Part shown: in pieces, positions 19,310 to 30,324 of the stretch
Layout: every line of letters starts with the position of its first letter
Position numbering within the stretch: position 1 is the stretch's first letter
NCBI GenBank assembly: GCA_950097015.1
Contig: CATNEN010000039.1
Span: forward strand, 19,523,501 to 19,587,500
DNA length: 64,000 nucleotides
Reading direction: 5' to 3'
Source: Macrostomum hystrix
Lineage: Eukaryota; Platyhelminthes; Macrostomidae
The notes under the pieces: model-generated
Told to the model about the DNA's origin: nothing
The model's input: the letters and a program-made list of their open reading frames with translations, nothing else
Databases searched by the model: none
Position numbers and translations under genes: made by a program

Positions 19310-22300
19310 CAGGATGCTGTAGAGACAGGATGCTGTAGAGACAGGATGCTGTAGAGACAGGATGCTGTAGAGACAGGATGCTGTAGAGACAGGATGCTGT
19401 AGAGACAGGATTCTGTAGAGACCGGATGCTGTAGAGACAGCTAGGATGCTGTAGAGACAGGATGCTGTAGAGACAGGATGCTGTAGAGACAGGATGCTGT
19501 AGAGACAGGATGCTGTAGAGACAGGATTCTGTAGAGACCGGATGCTGTAGAGACAGCTAGGATGCTGTAGAGACAGGATGCTGTACAGATAGGATTCTGT
19601 AGAGACCGGATGCTGTAGAGACAGCTAGGATGCTATAGAGACAGGATGCTGTAGAGACAGGATGCTGTACAGACAGGATGCTGTAGAGACAGGATGCTGT
19701 AGAGACAGGATTCTGTAGAGACAGGATGCTGTAGAGACAGCTAGGATGCTGTAGAGACAGGATGCTGTAGAGACAGGATGCTGTAGAGACAGCTAGGATG
19801 CTGTAGAGACAGGATGCTGTAGAGACAGGATGCTGTAGAGACAGGATGCTGTAGAGACAGGATGCTGTAGAGACAGGATGCTGTAGAGACAGCTAGGATG
19901 CTGTAGAGACAGGATGCTGTAGAGACAGGATGCTGTACAGACAGGATGCTGTAGAGACAGGATGCTGTAGAGACAGGATTCTGTAGAGACAGGATGCTGT
20001 AGAGACAGCTAGGATGCTGTAGAGACAGGATGCTGTAGAGACAGGATGCTGTAGAGACAGGATGCTGTAGAGACAGGATGCTGTAGAGACAGGATTTTGT
20101 AGAGACAGGATTCTGTAGAGACCGGATGCTGTAGAGACAGCTAGGATGCTGTAGAGACAGGATGCTGTAGAGACAGGATGCTGTACAGACAGGATTCTGT
20201 AGAGACCGGATGCTGTAGAGACAGCTAGGATGCTGTAGAGACAGGATGCTGTAGAGACAGGATGCTGTACAGACAGGATGCTGTAGAGACAGGATGCTGT
20301 AGAGACAGGATGCTGTAGAGACAGCTAGGATGCTGTAGAGACAGGATGCTGTAGAGACAGGATGCTGTAGAGACAGGATGCTGTAGAGACAGGATGCTGT
20401 AGAGACAGGATGCTGTAGAGACAGGATTCTGTAGAGACAGCTAGGATGCTGTAGAGACAGGATGCTGTAGAGACAGGATGCTGTAGAGACAGGATGCTGT
20501 AGAGACAGGATGCTGTAGAGACAGGATTTTGTAGAGACAGGATTCTGTAGAGACCGGATGCTGTAGAGACAGCTAGGATGCTGTAGAGACAGGATGCTGT
20601 AGAGACAGGATGCTGTACAGACAGGATTCTGTAGAGACCGGATGCTGTAGAGACAGCTAGGATGCTGTAGAGACAGGATGCTGTAGAGACAGGATGCTGT
20701 ACAGACAGGATGCTGTAGAGACAGGATGCTGTAGAGACAGGATTCTGTAGAGACAGGATGCTGTAGAGACAGCTAGGATGCTGTAGAGACAGGATGCTGT
20801 AGAGACAGGATGCTGTAGAGACAGGATGCTGTAGAGACAGGATGCTGTAGAGACAGGATTTTGTAGAGACAGGATTCTGTAGAGACCGGATGCTGTAGAG
20901 ACAGGATGCTGTAGAGACAGGATGCTGTAGAGACCGGATTTTGTAGAGACAGGATTCTGTAGAGACCGGATGCTGTAGAGACAGCTAGGATGCTGTAGAG
21001 ACAGGATGCTGTAGAGACAGGATGCTGTACAGACAGGATTCTGTAGAGACCGGATGCTGTAGAGACAGCTAGGATGCTGTAGAGACAGGATGCTGTAGAG
21101 ACAGGATGCTGTACAGACAGGATGCTGTAGAGACAGGATGCTGTAGAGACAGGATTCTGTAGAGACAGGATGCTGTAGAGACAGCTAGGATGCTGTAGAG
21201 ACAGGATGCTGTAGAGACAGGATGCCGTAGAGACAGGATGCTGTAGAGACAGGATGCTGTAGAGACAGGATGCTGTAGAGACAGGATTCTGTAGAGACAG
21301 CTAGGATGCTGTAGAGACAGGATGCTGTAGAGACAGGATGCTGTAGAGACAGGATGCTGTAGAGACAGGATGCTGTAGAGACAGGATGCTGTAGAGACAG
21401 GATGCTGTAGAGACAGGATGCTGTAGAGACAGCTAAGATGCTGTAGAGACAGGATGCTGTAGAGACAGCTAGGATGCTGTAGAGACAGGATGCTGTAGAG
21501 ACAGGATTCTGTAGAGACCGGATGCTGTAGAGACAGCTAGGATGCTGTAGGGACAGGATGCTGTACAGACAGGATGCTGTAGAGACAGGATGCTGTAGAG
21601 ACAGGATGCTGTAGAGACAGGATGCTGTAGAGACAGGATGCTGTAGAGACAGGATGCTGTAGAGACAGCTAAGATGCTGTAGAGACAGGATGCTGTAGAG
21701 ACAGCTAGGATGCTGTAGAGACAGGATGCTGTAGAGACAGGATTCTGTAGAGACCGGATGCTGTAGAGACAGCTAGGATGCTGTAGGGACAGGATGCTGT
21801 ACAGACAGGATGCTGTAGAGACAGGATGCTGTAGAGACAGGATGCTGTAGAGACAGCTAGGATGCTGTAGAGACAGGATGCTGTAGAGACAGGATGCTGT
21901 AGAGACATGATTCTGTAGAGACAGGATGCTGTAGAGACAGGATGCTGTACAGACAGGATTTTGTAGAGACAGGATGCTGTAGAGACAGGATGCTGTAGAG
22001 ACAGCTAAGATGCTGTAGAGACAGGATGCTGTAGAGACAGGATGCTGTAGAGACAGGATGCTGTAGAGACAGGATGCTGTAGAGACAGGATTTTGTAGAG
22101 ACAGGATTCTGTAGAGACCGGATGCTGTAGAGACAGCTAGGATGCTGTAGAGACAGGATGCTGTAAAGACAGGATGCTGTACAGACAGGATTCTGTAGAG
22201 ACCGGATGCTGTAGAGACAGCTAGGATGCTGTAGAGACAGGATGCTGTAGAGACAGGATGCTGTACAGACAGGATGCTGTAGAGGCAGGATGCTGTAGAG

Positions 22301-24225
22301 ACAGCTAGGATGCTGTAGAGACAGGATGCTGTAGAGACAGGATGCTGTAGAGACAGGATGCTGTAGAGACAGGATGCTGTAGAGACAGCTAAGATGCTGT
22401 AGAGACAGGATGCTGTAGAGACAGGATGCTGTAGAGACAGGATGCTGTAGAGACAGGATTCTGTAGAGACAGCTAGGATGCTGTAGAGACAGGATGCTGT
22501 AGAGACAGGATGCTGTAGAGACAGAATGCTGTAGAGACAGGATGCTGTAGAGACAGGATGCTGTAGAGACAGGATGCTGTAGAGACAGGATGCTGTAGAG
22601 ACAGGAAGCTGTAGAGACAGCTAAGATGCTGTAGAGACAGGATGCTGTAGAGACAGCTAGGATGCTGTAGAGACAGGATGCTGTAGAGACAGGATGCTGT
22701 AGAGACAGGATGCTGTAGAGACAGGATGCTGTAGAGACAGGATGCTGTAGAGACAGCTAGGATGCTGTAGAGACAGGATGCTGTAGAGACAGGATGCTGT
22801 AGAGACAGGATGCTGTAGAGACAGGATGCTGTAGAGACAGGATTTTGTAGAGACAGGATTCTGTAGAGACCGGATGCTGTAGAGACAGCTAGGATGCTGT
22901 AGAGACAGGATGCTGTAGAGACAGGATGCTGTACAGACAGGATTCTGTAGAGACCGGATGCTGTAGAGACAGCTAGGATGCTGTAGAGACAGGATGCTGT
23001 AGAGACAGGATGCTGTACAGACAGGATGCTGTAGAGACAGGATGCTGTAGAGACAGGATTCTGTAGAGACAGGATGCTGTAGAGACAGCTAGGATGCTGT
23101 AGAGACAGGATGCTGTAGAGACAGGATGCTGTAGAGACAGGATGCTGTAGAGACAGGATGCTGTAGAGACAGGATGCTGTAGAGACAGGATTCTGTAGAG
23201 ACAGCTAGGATGCTGTAGAGACAGGATGCTGTAGAGACAGGATGCTGTAGAGACAGGATGCTGTAGAGACAGGATGCTGTAGAGACAGGATGCTGTAGAG
23301 ACAGGATGCTGTAGAGACAGGATGCTGTAGAGACAGCTAAGATGCTGTAGAGACAGGATGCTGTAGAGACAGCTAGGATGCTGTAGAGACAGGATGCTGT
23401 AGAGACAGGATTCTGTAGAGACCGGATGCTGTAGAGACAGCTAGGATGCTGTAGGGACAGGATGCTGTACAGACAGGATGCTGTAGAGACAGGATGCTGT
23501 AGAGACAGGATGCTGTAGAGACAGGATGCTGTAGAGACAGGATGCTGTAGAGACAGGATGCTGTAGAGACAGCTAAGATGCTGTAGAGACAGGATGCTGT
23601 AGAGACAGCTAGGATGCTGTAGAGACAGGATGCTGTAGAGACAGGATTCTGTAGAGACCGGATGCTGTAGAGATAGAATGCTGTAGAGACAGGATGCTGT
23701 AGAGACATGATTCTGTAGAGACAGGATGCTGTAGAGACAGGATGCTGTACAGACAGGATGCTGTAGAGACAGGATGCTGTAGAGACAGGATGCTGTAGAG
23801 ACAGCTAAGATGCTGTAGAGACAGGATGCTGTAGAGACAGCTAGGATGCTGTAGAGACAGGATGCTGTAGAGACAGCTAGGATGCTGTAGAGACAGGATG
23901 CTGTAGAGACAGGATGCTGTAGAGACAGGATGCTGTAGAGACAGCTAAGATGCTGTAGAGACAGGATACTGTAGAGACAGCTAGGATGCTGTAGAGACAG
24001 GATGCTGTAGAGACAGGATGCTGTAGAGACAGGATGCTGTAGAGACAGCTAGGATGCTGTAGGGACAGGATGCTGTAGAGACAGGATGCTGTAGAGACAG
24101 GATGCTGTAGAGACAGGATGCTGTAGAGACAGGATGCTGTAGAGACAGGATGCTGTAGAGACAGGATGCTGTAGAGACAGCTAGGATGCTGTAGGGACAG
24201 GATGCTGTAGAGACAAAATGCTGTA
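19310..24225. repeat. 16-bp minisatellite, about 300 units
   Basis: About 4.9 kb of GGATGCTGTAGAGACA. Recurring variants are GGATTCTG, GGATTTTG, TGTACAGACA, AGACCGG and a 4-bp insertion (GACAGCTAGGATG or GACAGCTAAGATG) after every few units. The variants form a higher-order pattern: the AGCTAAGATG marker recurs at 21431 and 21667 and again 1904 bp later at 23335 and 23571. No gene lies inside. Confidence 0.98.
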
Positions 24226-24605
24226 AAGGCTATGATATTCGTAAAAGTGGAAGCTAAAGTTAAAAGTTTAGCATGACTTTAAAACAGAAGCAGGCTAGTA
24301 TAGAACAGTATATTTAAAATATGCAAAGTTTGCTTTAGTTCAAATGCACTCTATTTTGAAACAGTTTTACATCAAAAGCGAAATTCCAAAGCAAAGATAA
24401 AAGCAATCACTGCCAATTGTTAATTATTTTTGCTTAACGTGTTGGTCGAAAAAAGTTACCTTACAGACAAAAAATTGACTGGAGGAAAAAACTATTTGTA
24501 TTTGACTTTCTCAGCTATGCAACACTAATTAAATCAAAGCGAAGAAAATTTTTTTTCGCCGATTTACACACGAAAATGTTCCGGTAGTATAGGCCATGTT
24601 AACTT
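24226..24605. other. spacer between arrays, no gene seen
   Basis: About 380 bp of AT-rich unique sequence separating two arrays. Confidence 0.5.
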
Positions 24606-24607
24606 AT

Positions 24608-24872
24608 AGAGATTGGGATTGGGATTGGGATTGGGATTGAAATTGGGATTGGGATTGGGATTTAGATTGAGATTCGGATTGAGATTGGGATTGCGATTGG
24701 AATTGGGATTGCGATTGGGATTGAAATTGGGATAGAGATTGGGATTGAAATTGGGATAGAGATTGGGATTGAAATTGGGATAGAGATTGGGATTGAAATT
24801 GGGATAGAGATTGGGATTGAAATTGGGATAGAGATTGGGATAGAGATTGGGATAGAGATTTGGGTTGAGACA
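24608..24872. repeat. GGGATT-type 6-bp repeat with longer super-unit
   Basis: GATTGG/GATAGA-type hexamers, arranged in the second half as a roughly 24-bp super-unit (GATTGAAATTGGGATAGA and flanks). GGGATT is not a rotation of the TTAGGG telomere repeat. Confidence 0.9.
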
Positions 24873-24879
24873 AACTGGA

Positions 24880-25164
24880 TTGGAATCAGGATTAGAGTTA
24901 CGACAGGGATATTAAACTTTTATGTTTTAAGTCACTATATTATATAATAGTGGACAAGTGGCAGTGTTCCATATAAATAGGTATTCAGTCTATTGGCAGG
25001 AATTTTACATCAGAACAAAGCAAAGAATGGTGTGTAAGAAGCGGTAAATGTTTTTGCTGAATTGCAGGTGAAAACAAACAATTTGTGCATTTCTTCAGTG
25101 GGTGAAGCGGTCAGAATTAGTTTCGGTCATCGACAACAAAAACATAATTTCCTTTGACCACATG
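24880..25164. other. spacer between arrays, no gene seen
   Basis: About 285 bp of unique sequence with no coding signal. Near 25165 it contains GACAGGATTGACAGGACAGG, which looks like a seed for the adjoining array. Confidence 0.5.
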
Positions 25165-28034
25165 CACAAGAAGACAGGATTGACAGGACAGGATCTAGAC
25201 AGGATTGTCATCTGTTAGACAAGATTGTCCTCTGTTAGACATGATTGTCATCTGTTAGACAGGATTGTCATCTGTTAGACAAGATTGTCATCTGTTAGAC
25301 AAGATTGTCCTCTGTTAGACATGATTGTCCTCTGTTAGACATGATTGTCATCTGTTCGACAAGATTGTCCTCTGTAAGACATGATTGTCATCTGTTAGAC
25401 AAGAATGTCCTCTGTTAGACATGATTGTCCTCTGTTAGACATGATTGTCATCTGTTAGACAAGATTGTCCTCTGTTAGACATGATTGTCATCTGTTAGAC
25501 ATGATTGTCATCTGTTAGACAGGATTGTCATCTGTTAGACAGGATTGTCCTCTGTTAGACATGATTGTCATCTGTTAGACAAGATTGTCCTCTGTTAGAC
25601 AGGATTGTCATCTGTTAGACAAGATTGTCCTCTGTTAGACAGGATTGTCATCTGTTAGACAGGATTGTCATCTGTTAGACAGGATTGTCATCTGTTAGAC
25701 AAGATTGTCCTCTGTTAGACATGATTGTCCTCTGTTAGACATGATTGTCATCTGTTAGACAAGATTGTCCTCTGTTAGACATGATTGTCATCTGTTAGAC
25801 AAGATTGTCCTCTGTTAGACATGATTGTCCTCTGTTAGACATGATTGTCATCTGTTAGACAAGATTGTCCTCTGTTAGACATGATTGTCATCTGTTAGAC
25901 AGGATTGTCATCTGTTAGACAGGATTGTCATCTGTTAGACAGGATTGTCCTCTGTTAGACATGATTGTCATCTGTTAGACAAGATTGTCCTTTGTTAGAC
26001 AGGATTGTCATCTGTTAGACAAGATTGTCCTCTGTTAGACAGGATTGTCATCTGTTAGACAAGATTGTCCTCTGTTAGACAGGATTGTCATCTGTTAGAC
26101 AGGATTGTCATCTGTTAGACAAGATTGTCCTCTGTTAGACATGATTGTCCTCTGTTAGACATGATTGTCATCTGTTAGACAGGATTGTCATCTGTTAGAC
26201 AAGATTGTCATCTGTTAGACAGGATTGTCATCTGTTAGACAAGATTGTCCTCTGTTAGACATGATTGTCCTCTGTTAGACATGATTGTCATCTGTTAGAC
26301 AGGATTGTCCTCTGTTAGACATGATTGTCATCTGTTAGACAGGATTGTCATCTGTTAGACAGGATTGTCATCTGTTAGACAGGATTGTCCTCTGTTAGAC
26401 ATGATTGTCCTCTGTTAGACATGATTGTCATCTGTTAGACAAGATTGTCCTCTGTTAGACATGATTGTCATCTGTTAGACAGGATTGTCATCTGTTAGAC
26501 AGGATTGTCATCTGTTAGACAGGATTGTCCTCTGTTAGACAAGATTGTCCTCTGTTAGACATGATTGTCCTCTGTTAGACATGATTGTCATCTGTTAGAC
26601 AGGATTGTCCTCTGTTAGACAGGATTGTCCTCTGTTAGACATGATTGTCCTCTGTTAGACATGAGTGTCATCTGTTAGACAAGATTGTCCTCTGTTAGAC
26701 ATGATTGTCATCTGTTAGACAGGATTGTCATCTGTTAGACAGGATTGTCATCTGTTAGACAGGATTGTCCTCTGTTAGACATGATTGTCATCTGTTAGAC
26801 AGGATTGTCCTCTGTTAGACAGGATTGTCATCTGTTAGACAGGATTGTCATCTGTTAGACAGGATTGTCATCTGTTAGACAAGATTGTCCTCTGTTAGAC
26901 ATGATTGTCCTCTGTTAGACATGATTGTCATCTGTTAGACAGGATTGTCCTCTGTTAGACATGATTGTCATCTGTTAGACAGGATTGTCATCTGTTAGAC
27001 AGGATTGTCATCTGTTAGACAGGATTGTCCTCTGTTAGACATGATTGTCCTCTGTTAGACATGATTGTCATCTGTTAGACAAGATTGTCCTCTGTTAGAC
27101 ATGATTGTCATCTGTTAGACAGGATTGTCATCTGTTAGACAGGATTGTCATCTGTTAGACAGGATTGTCATCTGTTAGACAAGATTGTCCTCTGTTAGAC
27201 ATGATTGTCCTCTGTTAGACATGATTGTCATCTGTTAGACAAGATTGTCCTCTGTTAGACATGATTGTCATCTGTTAGACAGGATTGTCATCTGTTAGAC
27301 AGGATTGTCATCTGTTAGACAAGATTGTCCTCTGTTAGACATGATTGTCCTCTGTTAGACATGATTGTCATCTGTTAGACAAGATTGTCCTCTGTTAGAC
27401 ATGATTGTCATCTGTTAGACAGGATTGTCATCTGTTAGACAGGATTGTCATCTGTTAGACAGGATTGTCCTCTGTTAGACAGGATTGTCATCTGTTAGAC
27501 AGGATTGTCATCTGTTAGACAGGATTGTCATCTGTTAGACAGGATTGTCATCTGTTAGACAGGATTGTCATCTGTTAGACAGGATTGTCATCTGTTAGAC
27601 AGGATTGTCATCTGTTAGACATGATTGTCATCTGTTAGACAGGATTGTCATCTGTTAGACAGGATTGTCATCTGTTAGACAAGATTGTCCTCTGTTAGAC
27701 ATGATTGTCCTCTGTTAGACATGATTGTCATCTGTTAGACAAGATTGTCCTCTGTTAGACATGATTGTCATCTGTTAGACATGATTGTCATCTGTTAGAC
27801 AGGATTGTCATCTGTTAGACAGGATTGTCATCTGTTAGACAGGATTGTCCTCTGTTAGACAGGATTGTCATCTGTTAGACAGGATTGTCATCTGTTAGAC
27901 AGGATTGTCATCTGTTAGACAGGATTGTCCTCTGTTAGACAGGATTGTCATCTGTTAGACAGGATTGTCATCTGTTAGACAGGATTGTCATCTGTTAGAC
28001 AGGATTGTCATCTGTTAGACAGGATTGTCATCTA
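25165..28034. repeat. 20-bp minisatellite, about 141 units, no indels
   Basis: Unit GACAGGATTGTCATCTGTTA. From about 25197 to 28030 every unit is exactly 20 bp. Variation is almost confined to two positions: the base after GACA (G, A or T) and the base after GATTGTC (A or C). A at the first position nearly always goes with C at the second (ACAAGATTGTCC). Confidence 0.98.
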
Positions 28035-28095
28035 TTCATTGTCATTGTCAGCAGTTCGCACTGCCTTCAGGTACGCTAACTGCCTGGGTGGATTG

Positions 28096-30022
28096 CGGAG
28101 GAAAGAAGTAGATTGCAGACGAGAGAAATGGATTGTAGATAAGAGAATTGGATTGTAGATGAGAGAAATGGATTGTAAATTAGAGAAATGGATTGTAGAT
28201 GAGAGAAATGGATTGTAGATGAGAGAAATGGATTGTAGATGAGAGAAATGGATTGTAGATGAGAGAAGTTGATTGTAGATGAGAGAAATGGATTGTAGAT
28301 TAGAGAAATGGATTGTAGATGAGAGAAGTTGATTTTAGATTAGAGAAATGGATTGTAGATGAGAGAAATGGATTGTAGATGAGAGAAGTTGATTGTAGAT
28401 GAGAGAAATGGATTGTAGATGAGAGAAATGGATTGTAGATGAGAGAAATGGATTGTAGATGAGAGAAATGGATTGTAGATGAGAGAAGTGGATTGGAGAT
28501 GAGAGAAGTTGATTGTAGATGAGAGAAATGGATTGTAGATAAGAGAAATGGATTGTAGATGAGAGAAATGGATTGTAGATTAGAGAAATGGATTGTAGAT
28601 GAGAGAAGTGGATTGTAGATGAGAGAAGTGGATTGGAGATGAGAGAAGTTGATTGTAGATGAGAGAAATGGATTGTAGATGAGAGAAATGGATTGTAGAT
28701 GAGAGAAATGGATTGTAGATGAGAGAAATGGATTGTAGATGAGAGAAGTTGATTGTAGATAAGAGAAATGGATTGTAGATGAGAGAAATGGATTGTAGAT
28801 GAGAGAAGTTGATTGTAGATGAGAGAAATGGATTGTAGATGAGAGAAGTTGATTGTAGATGAGAGAAATGGATTGTAGATGAGAGAAATGGATTGTAGAT
28901 GAGAGAAGTTGATTGTAGATGAGAGAAATGGATTGTAGATAAGAGAAATGGATTGTAGATGAGAGAAATGGATTGTAGATGAGAGAAGTTGATTGTAGAT
29001 GAGAGAAATGGATTGTTGATGAGAGAAGTTGATTGTAGATTAGAGAAATGGATTGTAGATAAGAGAAATGGATTGTAGATGAGAGAAGTGGATTGTAGAT
29101 TAGAGAAATGGATTGTAGATGAGAGAAGTGGATTGTAGATGAGAGAAGTGGATTGGAGATGAGAGAAGTTGATTGTAGATGAGAGAAATGGATTGTAGAT
29201 GAGAGAAATGGATTGTAGATGAGAGAAATGGATTGTAGATTAGAGAAATGGATTGTAGATGAGAGAAATGGATTGTAGATGAGAGAAATGGATTGTAGAT
29301 GAGAGAAATGAATTGTAGATGAGAGAAATGGATTTTAGATGAAAGAAGTTGATTGTAGATGAGAGAAATGGATTGTAGATGAGAGAAATGGATTGTAGAT
29401 GAGAGAAATGGATTGTAGATGAGAGAAATGGATTGTAGATGAGAGAAATGGATTGTAGATGAGAGAAGTTGATTGTAGATGAGAGAAATGGATTGTAGAT
29501 GAGAGAAGTTGATTGTAGATTAGAGAAATGGATTGTAGATAAGAGAAATGGATTGTAGATGAGAGAAGTGGATTGTAGATTAGAGAAATGGATTGTAGAT
29601 GAGAGAAGTGGATTGTAGATGAGAGAAGTGGATTGGAGATGAGAGAAGTTGATTGTAGATGAGAGAAATGGATTGTAGATGAGAGAAATGGATTGTAGAT
29701 GAGAGAAATGGATTGTAGATTAGAGAAATGGATTGTAGATGAGAGAAATGGATTGTAGATGAGAGAAATGGATTGTAGATGAGAGAAATGAATTGTAGAT
29801 GAGAGAAATGGATTTTAGATGAAAGAAGTTGATTGTAGATGAGAGAAATGGATTGTAGATGAGAGAAATGGATTGTAGATGAGAGAAATGGATTGTAGAT
29901 GAGAGAAATGGATTGTAGATGAGAGAAATGGATTGTAGATGAGAGAAGTTGATTGTAGATGAGAGAAATGGATTGTAGATGAGAGAAGTTGATTGTAGAT
30001 GAGAGAAATGGATTGGAGATGA
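28096..30022. repeat. 20-bp minisatellite, about 96 units
   Basis: Unit GAGAGAAATGGATTGTAGAT, again with almost no length change. Variants are GAGAGAAGTT, GAGAGAAGTG, TAGAGAAATG, AAGAGAAATG and GATTGGAGAT. The block at about 29041-29520 is repeated exactly at 29521-30000. It is separated by only about 60 bp from the unrelated 20-bp array upstream. Confidence 0.98.
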
Positions 30023-30244
30023 CGAATCTAGATTGGACAGTGGAAAAGTTCATTGGTGAGTAGACACAAGGACTGAGGGTCTAGATGATATAAGCAGTTC
30101 TCCGGACATCCTGTTTTCTAAGTAGTGTAGAAAATTTTGTGTTCTTAAAAGCCTTTGCGGTAGGTCTATAAGTTAACCAGTCAGGTATCCTCGTCAGCTG
30201 TGCCAGGATTCATTATTAATAGTGACAGGAGCGTATTGACAAAG

Positions 30245-30262
30245 CATATTTTTTGTTGTCAG
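30245..30262 (+). promoter_or_regulatory. candidate (trans-)splice acceptor before the LRR gene
   Basis: A pyrimidine-rich stretch ending TTTTTTGTTGTCAG lies about 60 bases before the chosen ATG of the LRR gene. It could accept a spliced leader or an upstream 5' untranslated exon. The reading frame is open from here to the ATG. Confidence 0.4.
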
Positions 30263-30324
30263 GGTCAAGTTTCCGTCATTTACGCCTAGCAGGCTGGTGT
30301 CGCTTTGAGTCATCTCGCCAGCTC

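Noticed and set aside
24608-24872. Telomere-like repeat
   Set aside because: GGGATT is not a rotation of TTAGGG, and the array is irregular and internal.
25165-28034. Possible CRISPR array
   Set aside because: Units are contiguous without unique spacers, and the window is clearly animal DNA.
29580-30053. A 157-residue minus-strand frame
   Set aside because: Derived wholly from the 20-bp minisatellite.
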